Source: Acidimicrobiales bacterium (GTDB lineage: Bacteria; Actinomycetota; Acidimicrobiia; Acidimicrobiales; Iamiaceae). Taken from it: a stretch of DNA of 64,000 bases. A program made the position numbers and the translations under genes. This document shows, one piece after another, positions 1-7,971 of this stretch. The stretch lies in the NCBI GenBank assembly GCA_035630295.1, contig DASQKY010000037.1:1-64000 (forward strand), in the 5' to 3' direction. The notes under the pieces are model-generated. The model searched no databases. It had not been told where the DNA came from and saw only the letters and a list, made by a program, of their open reading frames with translations. How positions within the stretch are numbered: the first letter of the stretch is position 1; each line of letters begins with the position of its first letter.

Positions 1-1027
1 TCTCGTGGAGGTGGGCGGCGACCGCCTCCCACCGCGGCACGCCCTCGTCCACGTCGGCCAGCGCCTTGAGCCCAGCAGGTGCGCCGTCGGCCTCGCCGAC
101 CGCGACCGCGCGGTTGAGGCGGACGACCGGGGTGTCGGCGAAGCGGAGCAGCTCGTCGTACCACTCCACGATCTGGACCCAGTCGGTCTCCTCGACGCGC
201 GGCGCGTCGGCGTGGAGCGCGGCGATCGCCGCCTGCGCCTGGTACTCGCCGAGCCGATCGCGCCCCAGCGCCGCTTGGGCGATGGCGATCCCCTCGGCGA
301 TGAGCCCGGTGTCCCATTGGCCGCGGTCCTGGTCAGCGAGAGGCACGATGCTCCCGTCCGGGCGGGTGCGGCTGCGGCGACGGGCGTGGTGCAGGAGCAT
401 CAGGGCCAGCAACCCGTGGACCTCGGGCTCGTCCACCAGAGCCGCCAGCTGCCGGGTCAGCCGGATCGCCTCGGCCGCGAGATCGACGTCACCGGAGTAG
501 CCCTCGTTGAAGACCAGGTACAGCACCCGCATCACCGTGCGGACGTCGCCGGGACGATCGACCCCGGCCCGGCCGACCGTGCGCTTGGCCCGGCTGATGC
601 GCTGCGCCATGGTGCGCTCGGGCACCAGGTACGCCCGAGCGATCTGGCGGGTGGTGAGGCCACCCACGGCCCGGAGGGTCAGGGCGACCGCGGAGGACGG
701 CGTCAGATCGGGGTGCGCGCACAGGAAGTAGAGGCCCAGCGTGTCATCCGCGCTCGGGCCGGCGCCGGCCGGCGGTTCGGTGTCGAACCGGACCTCCCGG
801 TCGCGACGCGCCGCGTCCGACCGCGTCGTGTCGAGGAAGGCCCTCCACGCGACCGTGATGAGCCACCCCGTGGGGTCGGCGGGCCACTCCTCCCCCCACG
901 CCGAGAGCGCCCGGATGAGCGCCTCCTGGACGGCGTCCTCGGCCGTGGCGAAGTCCGCCCCGCGACGGACGAGGACGCTCAGGACCCGGGGGACGAGCTC
1001 GCGCCGCTCGGCGTCGTCCGCGGTCAC
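1..1027 (-). CDS. ECF sigma factor, ECF42-like (3' end beyond window)
   Basis: Minus-strand gene read from a GTG at 1027 and running off the left edge. The visible product of about 342 residues has an N-terminal sigma region 2-like part (FATAEDAVQEALIRAL, WLITVAWRAFLD), then a region 4-like helix-turn-helix (GLTTRQIARAYLVPERTMAQ). A long alpha-helical C-terminal extension follows (LVFNEGYSG, HGLLALMLLHHARR, DRGQWD, LNRAVAVGEADG). This is the layout known for ECF42 sigma factors, whose C-terminal TPR-like extension stands in for a classical anti-sigma factor. The GTG overlaps the TGA of the upstream YCII/DGPF gene as GTGA, so the two are translationally coupled, which is the usual partner for this group. 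The promoter targets are unknown. The assignment to ECF42 rests on architecture and neighbour, not on an alignment. Confidence 0.9.
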   Translation of the reverse strand, partial: MTADDAERRELVPRVLSVLVRRGADFATAEDAVQEALIRALSAWGEEWPADPTGWLITVAWRAFLDTTRSDAARRDREVRFDTEPPAGAGPSADDTLGLYFLCAHPDLTPSSAVALTLRAVGGLTTRQIARAYLVPERTMAQRISRAKRTVGRAGVDRPGDVRTVMRVLYLVFNEGYSGDVDLAAEAIRLTRQLAALVDEPEVHGLLALMLLHHARRRSRTRPDGSIVPLADQDRGQWDTGLIAEGIAIAQAALGRDRLGEYQAQAAIAALHADAPRVEETDWVQIVEWYDELLRFADTPVVRLNRAVAVGEADGAPAGLKALADVDEGVPRWEAVAAHLHE

Positions 1028-1431
1028 TGGGTGACGGTGGGCGGTGCGGCCAGGAACGGGCGGACCTCCAGCCACTCGTGGATCGGTTCGCCGCCGGCCC
1101 CGGGGGCGGCCGACAGCTCGCCGGCCAGCTCGACGGCGCGCTCGTAGCTGTCGACGTCGATCACCATCCACCCCGCGATCAGGTCCTTGGTCTCGGCGAA
1201 CGGGCAGTCGGTCACCGGCGGGCGCCCCTCGCCGTCGTGGCGGACCCACACGCCGTCGGGCGACAGCGCCTGCCCATCGACGAACTCGCCGCTGCTCTCG
1301 AGTCGAGCGGCGAAGTCGTTCATGTACCGGATGTGGGCCTCGACCTCGTCGGGCGTCCACTGGTCCATCGGGACGCAGTTGACGGCCGCCGGTGCGCCTC
1401 GGTAGTGCTTGAGCAACAGGTACTTGGCCAT
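1024..1431 (-). CDS. YCII/DGPF-family protein
   Basis: A 135-residue cytoplasmic protein starting MAKYLLLKHYRG, ending with TGA inside the start of the sigma gene. It matches the YCII-related (DGPF) fold: an N-terminal beta strand, the WTPDEVEAHIRYMNDF helix, an SPDG turn, and the family block around TDCPFAETKDLIAGWM. The name-giving DGPF tetrapeptide is DCPF here. An ATG at 1431 is chosen over longer in-frame extensions because the fold begins there and GGAG-like purines (aaggagacc on the minus strand) lie just upstream. Family members are small dimeric proteins of unclear activity that sit beside ECF42 sigma genes. A role in signalling to that sigma factor is inferred from context only. Confidence 0.9.
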   Translation of the reverse strand: MAKYLLLKHYRGAPAAVNCVPMDQWTPDEVEAHIRYMNDFAARLESSGEFVDGQALSPDGVWVRHDGEGRPPVTDCPFAETKDLIAGWMVIDVDSYERAVELAGELSAAPGAGGEPIHEWLEVRPFLAAPPTVTQ

Positions 1432-1727
1432 GGTGGTCTCCTTGTGACGCCGGCCCTGCTGGCCGGGTGCATCCCTGGGACGGAGCAGGTCCCGAGATCT
1501 CGACATCGTCGCCGAGATTCGTCACGAAGGCCCTGAGGCCATCAGAGCGCGCCGATCGCAGCCCGCCCTACGAGGACCGCCTGGCACGGGCGGTGATCAG
1601 GGCCCCGCTCGTCGAGAGGCCCACCGGCCGGTCCCGCCGAGGTCGAAGAGGCCGGCCAGCTCCTCACGGTCGCTGGTGCCGAGCTGGTCGGGCATTGCGG
1701 TGGTCCGCCTACCTGGGGCGGGCGGGG
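1432..1727. other. non-coding gap between YCII gene and ANTAR gene
   Basis: About 300 bases with no convincing gene: open frames here lack family-like content. The part next to 1431 must contain the promoter of the YCII-sigma pair. I see no clear repeat or hairpin. Confidence 0.4.
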
Positions 1728-2078
1728 CTAGCGCAGGTGGAGGCGGCGGCCGTCGATGACGCCTCCGGCCTGGCCCGAGCACCAGTGGCGGGCCGCCGCG
1801 TCCTGGGCGGCGATGATGGCTTCGGCCTCGGCCCGTGAGGGGCGGCCGGCGTTCTCGGCTCGGGTTCGCAGGGCGGTGCCGGCCTGCTCGTGGGTCAGTT
1901 GGTACTGGACCATGAGGATCCCGGTGGCGGCGGCGATGACCTCCGCCTCGTCGAGGCCCTCGAGGGCGGGCGGGGCGGCCGTCGGGCCGGGGTGGGACGC
2001 GGTGAGCGACACGGTGTCGTCGGTTCCTTCGGGTCGTGTGGCCGCTGCTGGATGAACGGACCTCGGGGCCTTGTGCAC
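1728..2078 (-). CDS. ANTAR-domain protein
   Basis: A 116-residue protein with one recognisable region, roughly residues 45-95, matching an ANTAR RNA-binding helical bundle: EVIAAATGILMVQYQLTHEQ followed by A..ALRTRAENAGR and AEAIIAAQ. ANTAR proteins bind dual hairpins in nascent mRNA and cause antitermination. No GAF, PAS or receiver domain precedes the ANTAR part, so the sensor is either absent or on another protein. The first 40 residues are low-complexity. A GTG at 2078 is the longest start; an internal GTG at 2012 would remove most of the unstructured leader. No gene follows closely on the same strand, so its RNA target is not evident. Confidence 0.75.
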   Translation of the reverse strand: MHKAPRSVHPAAATRPEGTDDTVSLTASHPGPTAAPPALEGLDEAEVIAAATGILMVQYQLTHEQAGTALRTRAENAGRPSRAEAEAIIAAQDAAARHWCSGQAGGVIDGRRLHLR

Positions 2079-2189
2079 CCGGTGGCACCGCTCTGCCCAC
2101 GCGAGCGCCCTCTACGCACATCTCTGCCGGCCACGCGTGGGGAGGGTGAACAGAGCTGGGCAGAGGTCGCTGGCGGCTCCGGGGACCGC

Positions 2190-2365
2190 GCCGCTACGGT
2201 CCCCGCGGTCACGAACCCGAGAAGTCGGTGCAAGTCCGGCCGCGGTCCCGCCACTGTGACCGGGGAGCGAACCTCGACAGGCGCCACTGGGCCCCTCGGG
2301 CCTGGGAAGGCAGGGGGGAGCGGTGATCCGGGAGCCAGGAGACCGGTCGTGGTCGACGTGGGCAC
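2190..2365 (+). promoter_or_regulatory. cobalamin riboswitch (AdoCbl-type)
   Basis: The conserved core is readable. GTCGGTGCAAGTCCGG near 2224 is followed by the B12-box-type GTCCCGCCACTGTGACCGG around 2243-2262. The 3' signature GGGAGCCAGGAGACC lies at about 2330-2344. These elements occur in the right order and spacing upstream of a cobyric acid synthase gene on the same strand. Exact ends are approximate, since I placed them around the core and did not fold the RNA. Confidence 0.9.
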
Positions 2366-2466
2366 CTCGCCCACCCCACGAGGATGGAGGTCATCGGATG
2401 GCTGCGACCGTCGCAGGTCCCCAGGGCGCGCTGGTGGGCCGGACGTGACGCCGGGGCGGGCCTGAG

Positions 2467-3969
2467 GTGCGGGGCGGCCTCGTCGTGTGCGGCACCACCA
2501 GCGACGCCGGCAAGTCGTGGCTGGTGGCCGGGCTGTGCCGCCTCCTGGCCCGGCGTGGGGTGTCGGTGGCGCCCTTCAAGGCCCAGAACATGGCCCTCAA
2601 CGCCCAGGTGACGGCCGACGGCGGCGAGATGGGCCACGCCCAGTGGGTGCAGGCCCTGGCCGCCGGCGTGCCGCCCGAGCGGGCCATGAGCCCGGTGCTG
2701 CTGAAGCCCACCGGCCCTCGCACCTGCGAGGTGGTGGTGATGGGGGAGGTCGTCGCCCACCGCACCGCCCCCGAGCACCACGCCACCACCGCGGCGCTGC
2801 GCCCGGTCGTCCTCGGCGCCCTGGCCGACCTGCGGCGCCGGTTCGACGTGGTGATCTGCGAGGGGGCCGGCGCCGCGGCGGAGATCAACCTGCTCGATCG
2901 CGACCTGGCCAACCTGCCCCTGGCCGCAGCGGCCGGCCTGCCCGCCATCGTGGTCGGCGACATCGACCGGGGTGGCGTGTTCGCCGCCCTCCACGGCACC
3001 GTGGACCTGCTGCCCGACGACCTGCGGCGCTGCGTCCGCGGTTTCGTGGTCAACCGCCTGCGGGGCGACCCTGACCTGCTCGGCGACGCCTGCGACCAGC
3101 TCGAGGCCCGCAGCGGCGTCCCCACCCTGGGTGTGATCCCGATGGTGCCCGGCACCGACATCGACGCCGAGGACTCCCTGGCCCTGAGCCGGTCCGACGG
3201 CAGGGCCACCGCCGGGACGGGCCCCGTGCTCGACGTCGCCGCCGTCTGCTTCCCGCAGGTCGCCAACTTCGGCGACCTCGACCCCTTGCGGCTGGAGCCG
3301 TCGGTGGCGGTGCGTTGGGTGCGCTCCGCCGCCGACCTCGGTCGCCCGCACCTGGTGGTGCTGCCCGGCTCCAAGGCCACCCGCGACGACCTGGCCTGGT
3401 TCCGGGCCTCGGGGTTGGCCGCCGCCGTCGAGGCGTCGGGGGCGGTGGTGGTGGCCGTGTGCGCCGGCCTGCAGATGGCCGGGCTGCGGATCGAGGACCC
3501 CACCGGGGTCGAGGGGGCGCCCGGCGGCGTCGACGGCTTGGGCTGGCTGCCGGTGGCCACCCGCTTCGAGGGCGCCAAGGTGCTCGACCGGCCCCGGGCC
3601 CTGGTCGTCGACGGGCCCGGCGCCGGACACCGGGCCGACGGCTACCGCATCCACCACGGCCGGGTGGCGCCCGTACCCGGAGCCCGGACCTGGCTGGAGG
3701 ACGGCGACGGCGCGCCCATCGGCTGGTGGAGCGACCGGGTGGCGGGCACGTCCCTGCACGCCGTGCTGGAGAGCGACGAGGTCCGGGCCGGGGTGCTCCG
3801 CTGGGCCGCGGCCCGAGCCGGGGTGGAGGCGCCTGCCCTGCCCGGCGTGGGCTTCGCCGCCGCCCGTCAGGCCCGTCTCGACCGCATCGCCGATGCCGTG
3901 GAGCGCCACCTCGACCTCGACCGGATCGAGGCCCTGATCCGCTCCGCCCGGCCGGTGGCGCCGGTGTGA
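2467..3969 (+). CDS. cobQ: cobyric acid synthase
   Basis: A 500-residue glutamine-dependent amidotransferase that amidates the b, d, e and g carboxylates of adenosylcobyrinic a,c-diamide in adenosylcobalamin synthesis. The N-terminal ATP-binding half begins GTTSDAGKS (residues 9-17) with KAQNMALNAQVT and CEGAGAAAEINL. The C-terminal glutaminase-like half carries the nucleophile Cys332 in VCAGLQMAG and a conserved His431 in SLHAVLESDE. Length is normal for CobQ. The GTG start at 2467 lies about 100 bases after a cobalamin riboswitch, so expression should fall when B12 is plentiful. No other cobalamin gene lies nearby, so this enzyme is separated from the rest of its pathway in this window. Confidence 0.97.
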   Translation: MRGGLVVCGTTSDAGKSWLVAGLCRLLARRGVSVAPFKAQNMALNAQVTADGGEMGHAQWVQALAAGVPPERAMSPVLLKPTGPRTCEVVVMGEVVAHRTAPEHHATTAALRPVVLGALADLRRRFDVVICEGAGAAAEINLLDRDLANLPLAAAAGLPAIVVGDIDRGGVFAALHGTVDLLPDDLRRCVRGFVVNRLRGDPDLLGDACDQLEARSGVPTLGVIPMVPGTDIDAEDSLALSRSDGRATAGTGPVLDVAAVCFPQVANFGDLDPLRLEPSVAVRWVRSAADLGRPHLVVLPGSKATRDDLAWFRASGLAAAVEASGAVVVAVCAGLQMAGLRIEDPTGVEGAPGGVDGLGWLPVATRFEGAKVLDRPRALVVDGPGAGHRADGYRIHHGRVAPVPGARTWLEDGDGAPIGWWSDRVAGTSLHAVLESDEVRAGVLRWAAARAGVEAPALPGVGFAAARQARLDRIADAVERHLDLDRIEALIRSARPVAPV

Positions 3970-4052
3970 GCCGGGCCCGGCGGTCGGTTGCCGCGTGGCC
4001 TGCCCGGGGCCCGGCGGCCGGCACCGTGACCGAGACGGGCCCGCCGGCTGCC

Positions 4053-5243
4053 TCAGCCGGGGACGGGCAGGTCCTGGACCGAGGCCAGGGCGGCGGCGAC
4101 GTGGCGGGCCGCGGCCCACTCCGCCTCGGGGTCACAGCCGCAGCCGAACACGTAGCCCCGCATCGAGCCGACCAGCACGTAGATGTGGTTGGTGACGAGG
4201 GCAGGGGAGGCGGGACCCTGCAGCACCAGCCCGTAGGCCACGCCGGGGGCGCCCGGGTCGGCGGGCAGGAGCTCCAGGTGGGCGCTGGACCCCGGTGGCA
4301 GGTCCCCGGTGGCGGTGTCGATGACGCACGTGCGCCAGGCCTCGCTGGTCAGGACGCCCAGGGCGGTGTCGACCTCCGCGGTCGAGGGGTGAGCGATGAC
4401 CTCCACCCGCAGCTCCGGCACGTCGCCGACCCCCAGCCCGGGTACGTCGGGGTGCTCCCCTTCGAGGGCTCGGGCACCGAGGGCCTCGATGGGCGTGCCG
4501 TCGCAGGGCTCGGCGCCCTCGCCGGAGGGGACGTCGAGGCCGTCGGATGGGTCGAGGTCGTCCTTGGACGTGATCTCCCAGCCCTCCCGCTCCAGCCGGA
4601 TGGTGATGCCCTCGACGGCGTCGTCGAGCGAGGTCACCGCCGCCGTCTCGGGGTCGTCGGGTTCGGCCCCGGGGTCGGGCTCGGGGTCGGGGTCGTCGGG
4701 TTCGGCACCGGTCCGGTCGTCGGGGTCGCCGGAGCCCGGGGTGACGCTGGGCGGCGGCCCGCCCTGGTCGATGGGCTCGAACCGGGTCTCGGGGGAGGAG
4801 GTGCCGAGGAAGGTCACGGCCCCCACCAGCACCATCACCAGGACGACGCCCCCGGCGGCGACACCGCCGACGACGATGAGCGCGGTGCGGACCGGCGACG
4901 ACGGCGTCGGTGGGGGCGAACCGGGCCCCGGACCGGGGGGCATGGTCCGGGGGCGGACGGCCGCGGCCGGCGGGGGGGCGGTGGGGCCCGGACCGCCGGC
5001 GGCCGGCCAGCTGGGGGGAGGCATCGGGGGGGGAGGGACCGGCGGGGCGCCACCCGGGGCCGCGTCGGGGCCGCTGGGCCAGGGCTCGGGGGCGGTGGGC
5101 TGGCCATCGGGCGACGGCCCGGGCCCCGGGGCCGGTGGGCCGGGAACGTCCGCACCGGGGCGCGGCCCGAACAGCGACGGGGGCTTCCAGTGCCCGTCGT
5201 CGCCGAGGGTCCAGCCGGGACCAGGTGGGGGGTTCTGCGCCAT
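4053..5243 (-). CDS. proline-rich single-pass membrane protein
   Basis: A 396-residue protein with start MAQNPPPGPGWTLGDDGHWK. Residues 1-115 are Pro/Gly-rich and contain a W..GDDG.W.PP motif common at the N terminus of actinobacterial membrane proteins. One transmembrane segment follows (TALIVVGGVAAGGVVLVMVLVGAVTFLG, near 120-145), then an acidic linker rich in D, P and E. A folded extracytoplasmic domain of about 170 residues contains four cysteines, two of them in VFGCGCDP. The topology suggests a cytoplasmic Pro-rich tail and an exported C-terminal domain. I do not recognise the family of that domain. The gene faces cobQ tail to tail. Confidence 0.75.
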   Translation of the reverse strand: MAQNPPPGPGWTLGDDGHWKPPSLFGPRPGADVPGPPAPGPGPSPDGQPTAPEPWPSGPDAAPGGAPPVPPPPMPPPSWPAAGGPGPTAPPPAAAVRPRTMPPGPGPGSPPPTPSSPVRTALIVVGGVAAGGVVLVMVLVGAVTFLGTSSPETRFEPIDQGGPPPSVTPGSGDPDDRTGAEPDDPDPEPDPGAEPDDPETAAVTSLDDAVEGITIRLEREGWEITSKDDLDPSDGLDVPSGEGAEPCDGTPIEALGARALEGEHPDVPGLGVGDVPELRVEVIAHPSTAEVDTALGVLTSEAWRTCVIDTATGDLPPGSSAHLELLPADPGAPGVAYGLVLQGPASPALVTNHIYVLVGSMRGYVFGCGCDPEAEWAAARHVAAALASVQDLPVPG

Positions 5244-5380
5244 GGACAAGCTCCGTCTCGCCGAAGGTGTCCCATCGACGCCGGCGCGCCGGACTTGAGG
5301 CCGCTCGGCCCCCGTCGCCCGGTGGTGGGGCCCCGGCCGGGAGGCGAGCGGTGCCCTCGCCGGCCCCGGTGACGGCTCGC

Positions 5381-6856
5381 CTACCAGGCGGCTCCGGCCT
5401 GGTGGGCGGCGATGAGGCGGGCCGCTTCGCTCCAGGTGGTGGGGCCGTAGGTGGTGGCCGGTGGGAGGGCGGCCCGGACCTGCTCGATGTCGCGGGCGCT
5501 CACCCGGCAGGCGGTGGTGGGGGGCTCGATGCCGTAGAGCTCGGCCGAGGTGAGGCCGAAGATCTTGCGCTTGAGCTCGTCGGTCAGCTCCGGGTACCCG
5601 TGGCGCTCCTGCAGCTCGGGGGAGATCTGGAACGTGCGCAGGGCCTGGATCTGGTCCTGGGGGGTGCCGAACCAGATCGAGTCGGTGCCCCACACCACCC
5701 GGTCCTGGCCCGCGTAGCGGAGGAGCTTCCCCAGGACGTGGGCCGCCACCGTGGGGTCGCGCATGACGAACCACCAGGTGCCGCCCAGCTCGGCGTACAC
5801 GTTCTCGTCGGGCCCCACCCCGGCGTCGGCCAGCGAGCGGATCAGGCGGTCGACGCCCTGGGGGTTCGGGTCCGCCGGGTCGTACGGCCCGGTGCCGCCC
5901 CCGCCGGGCTCGAAGCCCGAGTGGTAGATGACGAAGCTCACGTCGGGGTTGCGGGCCGCGGCCGGCCCGATGTCGACCGGGGAGGCCAGCTCCGGGGTCG
6001 AGCCCACGATGGACGAGATGCCCTTGTGGGTGCAGATGATGGGGGGCCCGATCTCCCGCACGTGGTCGATGAAGCGCTGCCCGATCTGGGGGCGGGACGG
6101 GTCGTGGTCGTCGAACCAGAAGTGCGAGTCGGTGGGCACCATGGCGTAGATCTTCCAGGCCGCGATGTCGTAGCGCTCCCGCACGTCGGTCATGCCCAGC
6201 AGGGCCGGCTCGATCGGCCCCCGGTGGGGGTAGGCGCCGCCGTGCATGAGCACCCGGCCGTCGCACCCGAGGCGGGTGGCCACGTCCACGGCGTGGACCA
6301 TGTCGTCGGGCAGCAGGCCCCCCAGGCCGGGGGCGGGCAGGGCCGACAGGATGGCCATGGTGGTGTCGGAGCGGACGAACATCTCGCGGAAGTAGGCGTC
6401 CACGGTGAAGCAGGCCCGGGGATCGCCGTCGGTCGCCCCCTCTGGGCAGGCGGCGTGGGGGAAGGCGGAGGTCCACTCCCCGCCCGGCAGCGCCAGGTCC
6501 TGGTTCACGTAGTGGGACTGGACGTCGAAGATGAACTCGTCGCCGCCCAGCGCGTCGAGGGCCGTGTCCTCGTCGATGGTGGCGTCGGGCGGGATGTCGT
6601 AGGTGCCGCCCGGGCTCTCACCCCGGCTGGCCGCCTCCTCCTCGGAGCACGCAGCCAGGAGGGCGAAGGTGGCTGCCGCGCCCAGGGAGCCGGTGAGGAA
6701 CCGGCGGCGGGAGATGCCCAGGCGCCGGGCGTTGGCATCGGCCAGGACGTGGGTGCGGCGGATGGCCTCGGCCACCGTCGGGCTGTGGGGCAGCGGCAGG
6801 AACTCGCCGTTGGAGACGGGTCCGAGCTTGACCGGGAGCGGCTCGTCCTCGGCCAT
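5381..6856 (-). CDS. Tat-exported lipoprotein amidohydrolase (amidohydrolase-2 family)
   Basis: A 491-residue TIM-barrel hydrolase related to the ACMSD/amidohydrolase-2 group. The N-terminal part has a twin-arginine signal (SRRRFLTG, residues 49-56) and a lipobox ending at Cys70 (LLAAC), so it should be folded in the cytoplasm, exported by Tat and lipid-anchored. The metal-site region DVQSHYVNQ departs from the usual DxHxH at the first strand. Later elements are ICTHKGIS, VIYHSGFEPGG and VVWGTDSIWFGTP, the last resembling the aspartate-bearing motif near the end of the barrel. About 48 residues precede the twin arginines, long for a Tat leader; a shorter start is possible. The substrate is unknown. 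Confidence 0.85.
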   Translation of the reverse strand: MAEDEPLPVKLGPVSNGEFLPLPHSPTVAEAIRRTHVLADANARRLGISRRRFLTGSLGAAATFALLAACSEEEAASRGESPGGTYDIPPDATIDEDTALDALGGDEFIFDVQSHYVNQDLALPGGEWTSAFPHAACPEGATDGDPRACFTVDAYFREMFVRSDTTMAILSALPAPGLGGLLPDDMVHAVDVATRLGCDGRVLMHGGAYPHRGPIEPALLGMTDVRERYDIAAWKIYAMVPTDSHFWFDDHDPSRPQIGQRFIDHVREIGPPIICTHKGISSIVGSTPELASPVDIGPAAARNPDVSFVIYHSGFEPGGGGTGPYDPADPNPQGVDRLIRSLADAGVGPDENVYAELGGTWWFVMRDPTVAAHVLGKLLRYAGQDRVVWGTDSIWFGTPQDQIQALRTFQISPELQERHGYPELTDELKRKIFGLTSAELYGIEPPTTACRVSARDIEQVRAALPPATTYGPTTWSEAARLIAAHQAGAAW

Positions 6857-6949
6857 GGGTCCTCCAGGGGTGGGCGCCGGCGCCGCCCATCATGCCCGTC
6901 GCCTCCCGACGCTGCCCGGCGCCCTCGGCCACCGGCTAGAACCCCCGGC

Positions 6950-7885
6950 ATGGCCCACCCCCGCCGCCTCCGCTTCGCCGCCGAGCTCCACCAGCCGTTC
7001 CCCGGGCGCTCCTGGCTCGACACGGCCCGGGAGGTCGAGCAGCTCGGCTACTCCACGGTGTTCTTCCCCGACCACTTCGACGAGGGCCCGGGGCCCCTGG
7101 CCGCCATGGCCGCCGTCGCCGCGGTGACCACCACCCTGAACGTCGGGGCGCTGGTGCTCGACTGCGACTTCCGGCACCCGGCCGTCGTGGCCCGGGAGCT
7201 GGCCACCATCGACGTCATGTCCGAGGGCCGCCTCGAGGTGGGCCTGGGCGCCGGGTGGAAGCGCCTCGACTACGACCGATCGGGCATCCCCATGGACCGG
7301 CCCGGCGTGCGGGTCACCCGCCTGCAGGAGCACGCCGCGGTCCTCAGGGGCCTGTGGGGCGAGGGGCCCTTCACCTTCGCCGGCGACCACTACCAGATCG
7401 CCGACATGGACGGGTCGCCGGCGCCCCACCGGCCCGGCGGGCCGCCCATCCTGGTCGGCGGGGGGGCGCCCCGGCTCCTGCGCTGGGCCGGCGCCACGGC
7501 CGACATCGTGGGCGTGAACGCCTCCATCCACTCCGGCGAGATCGACGAGGCCGCGGCCCAGGACGCCCTCCCCGAGCGCATCGACGAGAAGGTGGGGTGG
7601 GTCCGGGAGGGCGCCGGTGACCGCTTCGCCGACCTGGAGATCAACGCCTGGCTGGCCGCGGCCGAGCTCACCGACGACCCGGCGATGGCCGAGGCCATCG
7701 CCGCCCTTTTCGGCTCGGACGTCGACGCCCTGCGCCAGAGCCCCCTGGCCCTGGTGGGCAGCCCCGGCGACGTGGCCGAGATGCTCCACGAGCGCCGCGA
7801 GCGGTGGGGCTACTCGTACCACGTGGTTCCCGGCGACAAGGCCCGCGACTTCGCCCCCCTCGTCGCCGACCTCGCCGGGACCTAG
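6950..7885 (+). CDS. LLM-class (F420-dependent type) oxidoreductase
   Basis: A 311-residue luciferase-like monooxygenase fold: LRFAAELHQPFPG at the start, VEQLGYSTVFFPDHF, ALVLDCDFRHPAVVARELATIDVMSEGRLEVGLGAGW split over the second strand-helix pair, then PPILVGGGAPRLLRWA and the C-terminal LVGSPGDVAEML. The RLEVGLGAGW block is typical of the subfamily using coenzyme F420 in actinobacteria. Start ATG at 6950 is chosen because the fold begins at once and upstream sequence belongs to the promoter shared with the divergent amidohydrolase. The substrate cannot be told from sequence. Confidence 0.92.
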   Translation: MAHPRRLRFAAELHQPFPGRSWLDTAREVEQLGYSTVFFPDHFDEGPGPLAAMAAVAAVTTTLNVGALVLDCDFRHPAVVARELATIDVMSEGRLEVGLGAGWKRLDYDRSGIPMDRPGVRVTRLQEHAAVLRGLWGEGPFTFAGDHYQIADMDGSPAPHRPGGPPILVGGGAPRLLRWAGATADIVGVNASIHSGEIDEAAAQDALPERIDEKVGWVREGAGDRFADLEINAWLAAAELTDDPAMAEAIAALFGSDVDALRQSPLALVGSPGDVAEMLHERRERWGYSYHVVPGDKARDFAPLVADLAGT

Positions 7886-7971
7886 CCGTGCGCCACGGGA
7901 ACGACCTCCCCGCCCGGCGCCGCCCGGCCCCGGGTCGGGCACCGTCCCCGGGCGTGGGGTAGACCGGGCTC

